Part shown: piece by piece, positions 32,699-41,509 of the stretch
Layout of the letters: the number at the start of each line of letters is the position of its first letter
How positions within the stretch are numbered: the first letter of the stretch is position 1
Assembly: GCF_021404405.1 (NCBI RefSeq)
Contig: NZ_JABFTV010000012.1
Coordinates: 62,001-126,000, forward strand
Direction: 5' to 3'
From: Billgrantia aerodenitrificans
GTDB lineage: Bacteria > Pseudomonadota > Gammaproteobacteria > Pseudomonadales > Halomonadaceae
Length of the DNA stretch: 64,000 nt
Program-made: the position numbers and the translations under genes
The notes under the pieces: generated by a model
What the model was told of the DNA's origin: nothing
Databases searched by the model: none
Seen by the model: only the letters and a program-made list of their open reading frames with translations

Positions 32699-34047
32699 TG
32701 CATCGTTCCACGCCATCCACCCGCGCCGGCAAGTCGGTGCAGGACGGCGGCCAGGCGGTTCGCGCCAGCGCCGCTCGCGCCCTGGTGCCCGTGATCACCG
32801 CCAAGGGCTCGCTCAGCGACCTCGACGACCATCAGGTGGTGATTCGCGACCGCGCGCTGTTCAAGGCGATGTGCTACGGCGTATGTCGCACCCTGCCGCG
32901 TCTCGAGGCGTTGGCCGAGCGTCTGCTCAAGACGCCATTCAAGGCCCGCGACGCCGACGTTCAGGCGTTGCTGCTGCTGGGCATCTATCAGCTGCTCTAT
33001 CTGCGCATCCCGGCCCACGCCGCCGTGGGTGAAACCGCCGGCGCCGCACGCCAACTGGGCAAGGAGTGGGCAACCAAGGTGCTCAACGGTTGCTTGCGAC
33101 GGCTCACCCGCGAATCCGCCGCGCTGCAGGCCGAGGTCGATCAGGATCCGGCGGTGGCGCTGCTGCATCCGCGCTGGCTGCTCAAGGCCCTGCGCGAGGA
33201 CTGGCCCGACGACTGGCGAGCCATTGCCGAGGCCAACAACCAGCCGGGCCCCATGGCCTTGCGCATCAACCGCCGTCGCGGTGACCGTGAGGCCTACCTG
33301 GCCAGGCTGGTCGAAAGCGGCATCGATGCGCGCCTGTGCACCCACTCCCCCGACGGCCTGGTACTGGAGAAGCCCTGCGACGTCCAGGCACTGCCCGGCT
33401 TCACCGAAGGCGACGTCAGCGTGCAGGACGAAGCGGCGCAGCTCGCCGCCGAACTACTGGGGCCGGCCCTGGCACCGCGCCCCGGCGGCCGCGTGCTGGA
33501 CGCCTGCTGCGCTCCCGGCGGCAAGACCGCGCACCTGCTGGAACTGTTTGACATCGAGCTGCTGGCGCTGGACAGCGACGCCGTCCGCCTGGCCCGGGTC
33601 GAGGATACCCTGGAACGGCTGGGTCTTTCAGCCACGCTGGTGCACGCCGACGCCACCGGGCGCGACTGGTGGGACGGTACGCCCTTCGACGCCATCCTGC
33701 TCGATGCCCCCTGCTCCGGCACCGGCGTGATCCGTCGTCATCCCGACATCAAGCGCCTGCGGCGCGCCTCCGACATTGCCAAGCTTGCTGAGCTGCAGAC
33801 ACGCCTGCTCGACAATCTCTGGCCCCTGCTGCGCCCCGGCGGCTCGCTGCTGTACGCTACCTGTTCGGTGCTGCGCGAGGAGAACGACGAACAGATCCGC
33901 GCCTTCCTCGAACGCACCCCCGATGTGACCGTCACCACCCCCGCAGAGGTGAGCTGGGGCCGGGCGGTGGGTGCCGGGCGCCAGCTGCTGCCTGAGCCCG
34001 ACAGTCACGACGGCTTCTTTTATGCCAGACTGAGGAAGCAGGGCTGA
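32698..34047 (+). CDS. rsmB: 16S rRNA (cytosine-967-C5)-methyltransferase RsmB
   Basis: A 449-residue methyltransferase. The N-terminal third is a NusB-like RNA-binding domain (RASAARALVPV to about 160). The C-terminal part is a SAM-dependent methyltransferase with VLDACCAPGGKTAHL (motif I), LLDAPCSGTGVIRRHPD (motif IV Cys) and YATCSVLREEN (catalytic motif VI Cys). The N-terminus has about 20 extra residues compared with E. coli. It is followed by the dodecin gene, which is not a usual partner. Confidence 0.96.
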   Translation: MHRSTPSTRAGKSVQDGGQAVRASAARALVPVITAKGSLSDLDDHQVVIRDRALFKAMCYGVCRTLPRLEALAERLLKTPFKARDADVQALLLLGIYQLLYLRIPAHAAVGETAGAARQLGKEWATKVLNGCLRRLTRESAALQAEVDQDPAVALLHPRWLLKALREDWPDDWRAIAEANNQPGPMALRINRRRGDREAYLARLVESGIDARLCTHSPDGLVLEKPCDVQALPGFTEGDVSVQDEAAQLAAELLGPALAPRPGGRVLDACCAPGGKTAHLLELFDIELLALDSDAVRLARVEDTLERLGLSATLVHADATGRDWWDGTPFDAILLDAPCSGTGVIRRHPDIKRLRRASDIAKLAELQTRLLDNLWPLLRPGGSLLYATCSVLREENDEQIRAFLERTPDVTVTTPAEVSWGRAVGAGRQLLPEPDSHDGFFYARLRKQG

Positions 34048-34084
34048 CCCGCCCTGCCATCGATCACATGAGCAAGGAGCACCC

Positions 34085-34291
34085 ATGAGCGATCACGTCT
34101 ACAAGCACATCGAGCTTACCGGTTCCTCGGAAAAAGGCGTCGAGGACGCCATCCAACGCGCGCTGGAGAAGGCCTCACAGAGCCTGCACGGCATGCGCTG
34201 GTTCGAAGTGACGGATACCCGCGGGCATATCGAGAACGGCCGCGTCGCCCACTGGCAGGTCACCATCAAGGTGGGCTTCACCCTCGACTGA
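34085..34291 (+). CDS. Dodecin (flavin-binding protein)
   Basis: A 68-residue protein that matches bacterial dodecins: VYKHIELTGSSEKGVEDAIQ, then the flavin-stacking Trp in MRWFEV, and the HWQVTIKVGFTLD end. Dodecins form hollow dodecamers that bind and store FMN or riboflavin dimers. AAGGAG lies seven bases before the ATG. It is alone between rsmB and trkA. Confidence 0.93.
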   Translation: MSDHVYKHIELTGSSEKGVEDAIQRALEKASQSLHGMRWFEVTDTRGHIENGRVAHWQVTIKVGFTLD

Positions 34292-34314
34292 CGACGACCG
34301 CTCCCTACGCGGCT

Positions 34315-34342
34315 GTTACATCACCTTCGGCTGGTTTATGCT
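34315..34342 (+). promoter_or_regulatory. Putative promoter of trkA
   Basis: GTTACA (34315-34320) and TATGCT (34337-34342) are separated by 16 bp, about 60 bp before trkA. Both elements match the sigma70 consensus only moderately. Confidence 0.4.
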
Positions 34343-34403
34343 AGCCACGGATGCTGCGGCGCCATATCGGCGTCGCAGAGTCGTTTGATGGGCCTGACAG
34401 CAT

Positions 34404-35777
34404 ATGAAGATCATCATCCTGGGGGCCGGCCAGGTCGGCGGCACGCTGGCCGAGCATCTGGCCCGCGAGGAGAACGACATCACGGTGGTGGACACCGACG
34501 GCGAACGGCTGCGCGAGCTGCACACCCGGCTCGACATCCGCACCGTGGTGGGCCCCGGCTCCTACCCGGTGGTGCTGCGCCAGGCCGGCTGCGAAGACGC
34601 CGACATGCTGATCGCGGTGACCAGCCAGGACGAGGTCAACATGATCGCCTGCCAGGTCGCCCACACCCTGTTTCGCACCCCCACCAAGATCGCCCGGGTG
34701 CGTGCCACCGCCTACCTCACCCGCAAGGGGCTGTTCGCCCACGAGGCGGTCCCCATCGACGTGCTGATCAGCCCCGAGCAAGTGGTCACCGACCACATTC
34801 GTCGTTTGATCGAGCACCCCGGTGCGCTGCAGGTGCTGGAGTTCGCCGGCGGCCTGGTGCAGCTGGTGGCGGTGAAGGCCTACTACGGCGGCCCGCTGGT
34901 GGGCCAGGACCTCGGCTTCCTGCGCCGCCACATGCCCAGCGTCGACACCCGGGTGGCGGCCATCTACCGCCGCAACCGGCCGATCATCCCCCGCGGCGAC
35001 ACCGTGATCGAGGCCGACGACGAGGTCTTCTTCATCGCCGCCCGGCGCGACATCCGCGCGGTGATGAGCGAGCTGCGCCGGGTCGACCGCGACTTCCGCC
35101 GGGTGGTAATCGCCGGCGGCGGCAACATCGGCGAGCGTCTCGCCGAACACCTCGAGCACAGCCATCAGGTCAAGATCATCGAGCATGGCCTGGAGCGCTG
35201 CACGGTGCTCTCCGAACGCCTCAACCGCACCGTGGTGCTGCACGGCAGCGCCACCAACAAGCGGCTGCTGGAAGAGGAGAACATCGAGGAGTGCGATATC
35301 TTCTGTGCGCTGACCAACGACGACGAGGTCAACATCATGTCGTCGATGCTGGCCAAGCGCATGGGCGCCAAGAAGGTGCTGACGCTGATCAACAACGCCG
35401 CCTACGTCGACCTGGTGCAGGGCGGCGAGATCGACATCGCCATCTCGCCGCAGCAGGCCACCATCGGCAGCCTGCTGACCCACGTGCGCCGCGGCGACAT
35501 CGTCAACGTGCACTCGCTGCGCCGCGGCGCCGCCGAGGCCATCGAGGCCATCGCCCACGGCGACACCCAGTCGTCGAAGGTGGTGGGGCGGGCCATCGGC
35601 GAGATCGACCTGCCCCGCGGCACCACCATCGGCGCCCTCGTGCGCGGCAAGGAGGTGCTGATCGCCCACGACGACGTGGTGGTGGAGTCCGGTGATCACC
35701 TGATCCTGTTCGTGATCGACAAGCGCCGCATCCGCGACGTCGAGCGGCTGTTCCAGGTCGGGCTGACGTTCTTCTGA
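34404..35777 (+). CDS. trkA: Trk potassium uptake regulatory subunit TrkA
   Basis: A 457-residue cytosolic protein with two RCK units that bind NAD(H) and gate the TrkH channel. The nucleotide motifs are ILGAGQVGGTLAEHL at the N-terminus and IAGGGNIGERLAEHLE near residue 235. Each is followed by a TrkA-C subdomain. trkH follows after 43 bases. In halophiles such as Halomonas elongata, TrkA with TrkH or TrkI is the main K+ uptake system used against salt stress. Confidence 0.97.
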   Translation: MKIIILGAGQVGGTLAEHLAREENDITVVDTDGERLRELHTRLDIRTVVGPGSYPVVLRQAGCEDADMLIAVTSQDEVNMIACQVAHTLFRTPTKIARVRATAYLTRKGLFAHEAVPIDVLISPEQVVTDHIRRLIEHPGALQVLEFAGGLVQLVAVKAYYGGPLVGQDLGFLRRHMPSVDTRVAAIYRRNRPIIPRGDTVIEADDEVFFIAARRDIRAVMSELRRVDRDFRRVVIAGGGNIGERLAEHLEHSHQVKIIEHGLERCTVLSERLNRTVVLHGSATNKRLLEEENIEECDIFCALTNDDEVNIMSSMLAKRMGAKKVLTLINNAAYVDLVQGGEIDIAISPQQATIGSLLTHVRRGDIVNVHSLRRGAAEAIEAIAHGDTQSSKVVGRAIGEIDLPRGTTIGALVRGKEVLIAHDDVVVESGDHLILFVIDKRRIRDVERLFQVGLTFF

Positions 35778-35820
35778 TGGCCCGCCCGATGACACCCCGC
35801 GACGCAGGGAACGCCGCCCC

Positions 35821-37269
35821 ATGAGCCTGCGAGTCATTCTCCGCATCCTCGGCCTGCTGCTGATGATGTTCAGCCTGACCATGCTGCCGCCGATCCTGAT
35901 CTCGCTGCTGTTCGGCGACGGTCAGTGGGACGCCTTCATCATCGCCATTCTGATCACGGTGGTGACCGGGTTGGTGATGTACCTGCCCAACCGCCGGGCG
36001 CGCAAGGAGCTGCGCATTCGCGACGGCTTCCTGATCGCGGCGCTGTTCTGGAGCGTACTGGGGCTGTTCGGCTCGCTGCCGCTCATGCTCACCGGCGATG
36101 CCGCTCTGGCTCCCACCGACGCCGTGTTCGAATCCTTCTCGGGACTGACCACCACCGGCGCCACGGTGATCACCGGCATCGAGTTCCTGCCCGAGTCGGT
36201 GCTCTACTACCGCCAGCAGCTGCAGTGGTTGGGCGGCATGGGGATCGTGGTACTGGCGGTAGCGATCCTGCCGACGCTGGGGGTCGGCGGCATGGCGCTC
36301 TACCGCACCGAGATCCCGGGGCCGCTGAAGGACTCCAAGCTGACCCCGCGCATCACCGAAACCGCCAAGGCGCTTTGGTACATCTACGCCGCGCTGACGC
36401 TGACCTGCTTCCTGGCTTATCTGGCCGCCGGCATGAACTGGTTCGATGCCCTGGGTCACAGCTTCTCCACCGTGGCCATCGGCGGTTTCTCCACCTACGA
36501 CGCCAGCATCGGTCACTTCGACAGCGCCGTGATCGAACTGATCTGCGTGTTCTTTCTGATCGTCTCGGCGATGAGCTTCAGCCTGCATTTCCTGGCTTGG
36601 CGGGGCAGGCAGCTCAGCCACTATCTGCACGATCCCGAGGCACGCTTCCTGCTGCTGTTCCTGTCCGGGCTGATCGTCATCGCCGTGGTGTCGCTGTGGC
36701 TGACCGGCACCTACGACACCGAGCGCGGCCTGCGTCACGGCCTGTTCCAGGCAGTCTCTATCGCCACCACCGCCGGTTTCAGTGTCGCCGACTTCTCGGC
36801 CTGGCCGGGAGCGCTACCCTTTCTGCTGTTCATGGCCGCCTTCGTCGGCGGCTGCTCCGGCTCCACCGGCGGCGGCATGAAGGTGATCCGCATCATCCTG
36901 ATCCTGAAGCAGGGCATGCGCGAGGTGATGCGCCTGATCCACCCCAGCGCGGTGATCGCGGTGAAGGTGGGCAAGGTAAGCGTGCCGGACGGCATCGCCC
37001 AGGCGGTGTGGAGTTTCTTCTCGGCCTACCTGATGTTGTTCTTCCTGATGCTGGTGGGGGTGATGGCCACCGGCGTCGACCAGGTTACCGCCTGGTCCTC
37101 GGTGGCCTCGGCACTCAACAACCTGGGACCGGCCCTGGGCGAGGCTTCCGACAACTACGGCGAGCTACCGTTACTGGCCAAGTGGATCCTGGTAGTGGCG
37201 ATGCTGCTCGGCCGCCTGGAGATCTTCACCGTGCTGGTGCTCTTCACGCCCGCCTTCTGGCGCAGGTAA
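35821..37269 (+). CDS. trkH: Trk potassium transporter TrkH
   Basis: A 482-residue membrane protein with four repeats of membrane helix, pore loop, membrane helix. Pore-loop signatures are visible: SGLTTTGATV, STVAIGGFSTYDAS, SIATTAGFS, and the last in NNLGPALGEA. The mid-part GGCSGSTGGGMKVIR is a TrkH hallmark. It forms the K+-conducting subunit gated by TrkA, encoded just upstream. Confidence 0.96.
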   Translation: MSLRVILRILGLLLMMFSLTMLPPILISLLFGDGQWDAFIIAILITVVTGLVMYLPNRRARKELRIRDGFLIAALFWSVLGLFGSLPLMLTGDAALAPTDAVFESFSGLTTTGATVITGIEFLPESVLYYRQQLQWLGGMGIVVLAVAILPTLGVGGMALYRTEIPGPLKDSKLTPRITETAKALWYIYAALTLTCFLAYLAAGMNWFDALGHSFSTVAIGGFSTYDASIGHFDSAVIELICVFFLIVSAMSFSLHFLAWRGRQLSHYLHDPEARFLLLFLSGLIVIAVVSLWLTGTYDTERGLRHGLFQAVSIATTAGFSVADFSAWPGALPFLLFMAAFVGGCSGSTGGGMKVIRIILILKQGMREVMRLIHPSAVIAVKVGKVSVPDGIAQAVWSFFSAYLMLFFLMLVGVMATGVDQVTAWSSVASALNNLGPALGEASDNYGELPLLAKWILVVAMLLGRLEIFTVLVLFTPAFWRR

Positions 37270-37343
37270 ACCCGGCGCCGAGTTTGGTTCGGGGCTCGGC
37301 TTCGTGGATAATCGAGGCTTCACTCCCTGCAACCCGAGCGTTC

Positions 37344-38588
37344 ATGACCGACTCCCAGGATTCCGTGACCGACCCCCGCCAGGAAGGCGCCTTCAGCGGC
37401 CCCCATCGCGTCGTCGAGGTGGGAGAGACCCGCTATACCCTGCTAGGCACCGCCCACGTCTCCGCTGAGAGCGCCGAAGACGTGCGCCGCATGATCCGCT
37501 CCGGTGAATTCGATGCCGTGGCCATCGAACTGTGCGACGCCCGCCATCACAACCTCAGCAATCCGGATGCGCTGGCTCAGCAGGACCTGTTCGAGATTTT
37601 TCGTCAGGGCAAGGCGGGCATGGTCGCCGCCAACCTGGCGCTGGGCGCCTTTCAGCAGCGCGTGGCCGAGCAGTCCGGCATCGAGCCGGGCGCCGAGATG
37701 CGTGCCGCCCTGGATGAGGCCCGCGCTCACGACCTGCCGCTGCTGCTGGTCGACCGCGACGTGGGCGTGACGCTCAAGCGTATCTATCATAACGTGCCCT
37801 GGTGGCAGCGCATGTCGCTGTTCACCGGCCTGCTCGGCAGCGTGATGTCGCGCCAGGAGGTCAAGCCAGAAGAGATCGAGAGGCTGAAGGAGGGCGACGT
37901 GCTGGAGTCCACCTTCAGCGAGTTCGCCGCCGAATCGGAAGCCCTCTACACGCCTCTTATCACCGAGCGCGACCGGTACATGGTGCTGCGCCTGGCCGAG
38001 CAGGCCCCACCCGGGCGCTACCGCAACGTGCTGGTGGTGATCGGTGCCGGGCACATGAAAGGCATGGTCGAGCATCTCGAGGCCCCGCTGCCCGCTGCCC
38101 CGCAAACGGAACGCGAGAGCCTGGAAGCCACTCCGCCGCCATCGAAGATCTGGCGCGCCCTGCCCTGGCTGATCACAGCACTGGTGCTGACCGGCTTCGC
38201 CATCGGCTTCTCGCGCAATACCGAGCTCGGCTGGCAGCTGGTCGGCGAATGGTTCCTGATCAACGGCGTGCTCTCGGGGCTCGCCACGCTGATCGCCCTG
38301 GCTCACCCGGTCACGGTGGTGGCCACCATGTTCGCCGCCCCGTTGACCTCGCTCAACCCCACCATCGGCGCCGGCTTCGTCGCGGCAGGGGTCGAGCTGT
38401 GGCTGCGCAAGCCCAAGGTGCGGGACTTCTCGACCCTGCGCCACGACGTCACCGAGCTCAAGGGCTGGTGGCGCAACCGCGTTTCACGCACCCTGCTGGT
38501 ATTCCTCTTCGCCACATTGGGCTCCGCTGCCGGCACCTGGGTGGCGGGCTTCCGCATCGCCGGCGCCTTGATGGGTGGGCCGGCCTAG
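37344..38588 (+). CDS. TraB/PrgY-family membrane protein
   Basis: A 414-residue protein of the TraB family (related to Enterococcus PrgY/TraB and animal TIKI). The N-terminal domain contains the family motifs RYTLLGTAHVS near residue 35, VAIELCDAR, and VVIGAGHMKGM near residue 235. Three or four membrane helices follow from about 270 (WLITALVLTGFAIGF, GLATLIALAHPVTVVATMF, LLVFLFATLGSAAGTW). TIKI is a metalloprotease, and PrgY reduces pheromone activity; the bacterial role elsewhere is unknown. Its stop overlaps that of the converging regulator gene. Confidence 0.85.
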   Translation: MTDSQDSVTDPRQEGAFSGPHRVVEVGETRYTLLGTAHVSAESAEDVRRMIRSGEFDAVAIELCDARHHNLSNPDALAQQDLFEIFRQGKAGMVAANLALGAFQQRVAEQSGIEPGAEMRAALDEARAHDLPLLLVDRDVGVTLKRIYHNVPWWQRMSLFTGLLGSVMSRQEVKPEEIERLKEGDVLESTFSEFAAESEALYTPLITERDRYMVLRLAEQAPPGRYRNVLVVIGAGHMKGMVEHLEAPLPAAPQTERESLEATPPPSKIWRALPWLITALVLTGFAIGFSRNTELGWQLVGEWFLINGVLSGLATLIALAHPVTVVATMFAAPLTSLNPTIGAGFVAAGVELWLRKPKVRDFSTLRHDVTELKGWWRNRVSRTLLVFLFATLGSAAGTWVAGFRIAGALMGGPA

Positions 38589-39040
38589 CCGGCGTCGCCT
38601 TCGCCGGGCTTTCGCTCCCGCCCTCTCTCAGCCCCCTCTTCGCCCGAGCCGGCTTCGCCGGCACGGGCGAAAGCCTCGATGACCTGCGCCACCACCTTGC
38701 GTTGCTCTACCGGCAGCGCCAGGTAGCGCTGCAGCACACGACGCTCCTCGGCGCTGACCGACGCCTCCCAAACGCCGTGGGGCTCGCTCACCCGATAGTT
38801 ACCATGCTCGCCGAAGCGCAGCGTCTGCGGTTCGACTCCTAGCCACTCGGCCAGTACTTGCAACTTCTCTTGCTGAGGCAGGGTTTCGCCGCACAGCCAA
38901 CGCCTCACGCCTTGTAGCGTGACGGGCTTGCCCCAGTAGCGCAGATTGAACTCTCGTTCGAGCACGGCAGGGCGCGGTTCGTAGCCGGCGGCACGCATGG
39001 CGGCGGCCAGACGCTCGGCAAAGGCGGTCTTTTCATTCAT
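38585..39040 (-). CDS. Helix-turn-helix transcriptional regulator
   Basis: A 151-residue protein with an N-terminal XRE/cI-like helix-turn-helix (about 10-70: FNLRYWGKPVTLQGVRRWLCGETLPQ, then LQVLAEWLGV). The C-terminal half has a helical segment (SAEERRVLQRYLALP) and a charged low-complexity tail. It is divergent from the diguanylate cyclase gene, and palindromes lie in the shared gap. It may therefore control itself and that gene. A phage-derived origin is possible but no phage genes surround it. Confidence 0.85.
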   Translation of the reverse strand: MNEKTAFAERLAAAMRAAGYEPRPAVLEREFNLRYWGKPVTLQGVRRWLCGETLPQQEKLQVLAEWLGVEPQTLRFGEHGNYRVSEPHGVWEASVSAEERRVLQRYLALPVEQRKVVAQVIEAFARAGEAGSGEEGAERGRERKPGEGDAG

Positions 39041-39076
39041 CGGTGGAATGTGCCGCGCCAGCCAGGGCTACAGTTG

Positions 39077-39115
39077 AACCAATGGTTGATGCCATCAAAC
39101 AACAAATGGTTTACT
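39077..39115. promoter_or_regulatory. Operator/promoter region between the regulator and the diguanylate cyclase
   Basis: Two palindromes touch: AACCAATGGTT (39077-39087) and TTGATGCCATCAA (39086-39098). A plausible promoter on the plus strand uses TTGATG (39086-39091) and TTTACT (39110-39115) with an 18-bp spacer, so a protein bound here would block it. The stretch is more A+T-rich than the surroundings. Confidence 0.5.
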
Positions 39116-39223
39116 TTCATTATGTCAGAGGCCCTCGTACGCCCGCCAACCATCCCGGATGGCCTGGCGCACCGCAGGGAGGACGGCAGCCACCCGCTGC
39201 CGGCGATACCACAGGGAACCCTC

Positions 39224-40654
39224 ATGCCGGACTCGCTTGATAAGGAACTCGATGCGAGCATCTGCCCATCCGTGCCACCCATCGGGGATGCACTACAACC
39301 GCACGGCTGTCTCATCGCTTTCGACAGCGATTGGCAAAGCGTGCGCCTGGTGAGCGCCAATCTCTCATGTTTCTTCGGCGTTTCGGCCAGCGAAGCGCTC
39401 GGACGGCGCCCGGAACAGGTGCTGGGGGCCGACACCGCAACGGCTCTGGCACGAACCTTGGCCATAGGAGCCCCCGGCATGACGATCCCCTCGGGCCAAG
39501 CGGATGTGGCCTCGCGACATCTCTATGTCTCCACGCGCGTATCCGGACAACATGTCGTTATGGAAGTGGAGCCCCTGACGACAGAAAGCCACGATTTACC
39601 GGGGCTCGGTCATGCCTGGAGCACCCGCCTCGCCCGGGCCGGCAATCTCCATGAACTGCACGCCCAATTGCTGCGGGCGCTGCAGGCCCTGAGCGGCTTC
39701 GAATCCTGCACGCTGCATAGCCATGAGTATGGCGGAGATGGCATGCGGCGTGGCCAGGAAGGCATGCGCCTGGAGCCTTTTCCCAGCACCGTTGAGCATC
39801 GCATCGGCACACCCTTGATGCTGGTCGACAGTAGGGCGAAACCGGTCGAGCTGTTGGCGATACCTGGACCGCTGCCCGCCCCATCGCCCTGCTCACTGCG
39901 ACTGCCTCCCCCAAGGCTGGGGGGCTGGCTGAAAGGCCGACAGGCGCGTGCGGCACTCATCCTCGCTCTGCACGGGACGACCCCGGGCCAAAGCCTGGTG
40001 GTTTGTCGGGACCGGCAACCACGCCATCTCCCCCCGCCCCTGCGCCACCTGCTGCAACAGTTGGTTCAACTGGCTGCGCTACGCGGAGCGCTACTGCACG
40101 AGAAGCGCGAAACCAAGCACCGCTACCGCCTGCTGCACGAGCGCAATACCAAACTTCAGTGGCTGGCCTACACCGATCCGTTGACCCAGGTGGCAAACCG
40201 CCATCGCATCGAGCAGGTACTCGAGGCCGAGCTGACACTGGCCAGCCGCAACGGCAAGCACATGACCCTGCTGCTGTTCGACGTCGACCATTTCAAGCCG
40301 ATCAATGACACTTACGGGCATGAGGTGGGCGACCGGGTGCTGCACCAAGTGGCACGGGTGGCCCAGACGCAGTTGCGCAAGAGTGACTACTTGGGCCGCT
40401 GGGGCGGCGAGGAGTTCATCGTCGTGGTGCCCGGCTGCGACCTGGCTCGGGCTCAGGAGCTGGCCTGGCGCCTGTGTCAGGCTCTTGCCGGCTCCACCAT
40501 CGAACCGGTCGGCCAGGTCACGGCCAGCTTCGGTGTTGCCGTCAGCCAGCCCGGCGACACCTCGCGCAAGCTGGTACAGCGTGCCGACCGCGCCATGTAT
40601 CGCGCCAAACGGGCGGGGCGTGCCTGTGTCAGGACCCAGGAGATCGACGAGTGA
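39224..40654 (+). CDS. Phytochrome-derived PAS-GAF diguanylate cyclase
   Basis: A 476-residue protein. Residues about 10-115 resemble the PAS-2 domain of bacteriophytochromes (LQPHGCLIAFDSDWQSVRLV), with a Cys at position 14 near where biliverdin would attach. Residues about 130-295 resemble a shortened phytochrome GAF domain (LQALSGFESCTLHSHEY, then SLVVCRDR). The DIP motif and chromophore-pocket His are not seen and the PHY domain is missing, so light sensing is doubtful. A GGDEF domain follows, with GGEEF at 394-398, so active, and an inhibitory RxxD site (385-388). It should make cyclic di-GMP. I prefer ATG 39224 (AGGGA before it); ATG 39122 is possible. Confidence 0.88.
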   Translation: MPDSLDKELDASICPSVPPIGDALQPHGCLIAFDSDWQSVRLVSANLSCFFGVSASEALGRRPEQVLGADTATALARTLAIGAPGMTIPSGQADVASRHLYVSTRVSGQHVVMEVEPLTTESHDLPGLGHAWSTRLARAGNLHELHAQLLRALQALSGFESCTLHSHEYGGDGMRRGQEGMRLEPFPSTVEHRIGTPLMLVDSRAKPVELLAIPGPLPAPSPCSLRLPPPRLGGWLKGRQARAALILALHGTTPGQSLVVCRDRQPRHLPPPLRHLLQQLVQLAALRGALLHEKRETKHRYRLLHERNTKLQWLAYTDPLTQVANRHRIEQVLEAELTLASRNGKHMTLLLFDVDHFKPINDTYGHEVGDRVLHQVARVAQTQLRKSDYLGRWGGEEFIVVVPGCDLARAQELAWRLCQALAGSTIEPVGQVTASFGVAVSQPGDTSRKLVQRADRAMYRAKRAGRACVRTQEIDE

Positions 40655-40660
40655 TGCGCG

Positions 40661-41464
40661 TCACTCTCCCTGGCACGCCAGCAGCCGGCGCATGGCCGCT
40701 GTCGGCTGCTCGAGCTTCTCGTAGCGTCGGCTGGCGTCGTAGCTGACGTTGAAGGCGTCGAAGTAATCGTCCAGCACTTGAGCTGCATGCTCATCGCCGC
40801 TCTGGCGCAGCAGCTCGGCGGCCACCTCGGCGGTGCATAGATGGGCCTGGGAGGCGGGCTTGCGCAGCCGATAGCGAGTCAGTCGCGTCGTCGCCAGCGG
40901 CAGCACCGGCAAGCGGTCGAGATAGGGGCTCTTGCGGAAGATGCGCCTCGCCTGGCGCCAGGTGCCGTCCAGCAGGATGAATACCGGCGTCCTGCCGCTG
41001 GCCTTGACCTCACCTACTACGGCCATGTCCACCACGCGATCGGCATAGTCCGGCTGGTCGTCGGGAAAGATCACGAAGGGCGCAAAGCGCGGATCGTCGA
41101 GCAGCGCCAGCAGGCGCTCGTCGGGCACCGTGCGGTACCAGGTGAACACCTCGGTATCCGGCAGCACGTCGCGAATCAGGCGCCCGGTATTGGTCGGCTT
41201 GAGATGCTCCAGCGGATGCGTGATCAGCCACACCCGCGCCTCGCTCTCGGCGTTGACCCGGTAAGGACAGAGGCAGTTGAGCACCGGCAGATTGCAGCCG
41301 GGACAGCGCTCGGTGAAGCTGCCCCGCGCCTTGAACTCGCGCCTCGGCGGGCGGGAATGACCAGTTGCGGGGTCATGGTAATGCCCGGCCTCGGGGGTTT
41401 GGGAATGTCCGGTCTCGGGGGCGTGGTCGGCAAGGTCGGCCTGGCCAGTCTCATCCAGCATCAT
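40661..41464 (-). CDS. DTW-domain tRNA-uridine aminocarboxypropyltransferase
   Basis: A 267-residue protein. After an odd N-terminal stretch of about 45 residues with repeated His (ETGHS, EAGHYHD, ATGHS), it has a zinc-knuckle-like RCPGCNLPVLNCLC and the family motif LLDGTWRQARR (DxTW). This family (E. coli TapT/YfiP) makes acp3U at position 47 of tRNAs. The start could be the GTG at 41467 or either of two ATGs; I use 41464. It is convergent with the cyclase gene and downstream of the sirtuin gene. Confidence 0.88.
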   Translation of the reverse strand: MMLDETGQADLADHAPETGHSQTPEAGHYHDPATGHSRPPRREFKARGSFTERCPGCNLPVLNCLCPYRVNAESEARVWLITHPLEHLKPTNTGRLIRDVLPDTEVFTWYRTVPDERLLALLDDPRFAPFVIFPDDQPDYADRVVDMAVVGEVKASGRTPVFILLDGTWRQARRIFRKSPYLDRLPVLPLATTRLTRYRLRKPASQAHLCTAEVAAELLRQSGDEHAAQVLDDYFDAFNVSYDASRRYEKLEQPTAAMRRLLACQGE

Positions 41465-41509
41465 CACGTATCCAGGGGCGGCGGGTGCGGCATTCTAGCA
41501 TCCTGACGC

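Noticed and set aside
35925..37343. Upstream extension of the TraB-family frame through trkH
   Set aside because: The frame is only open because of GC-rich trkH codons. The protein begins at ATG 37344 by family match.
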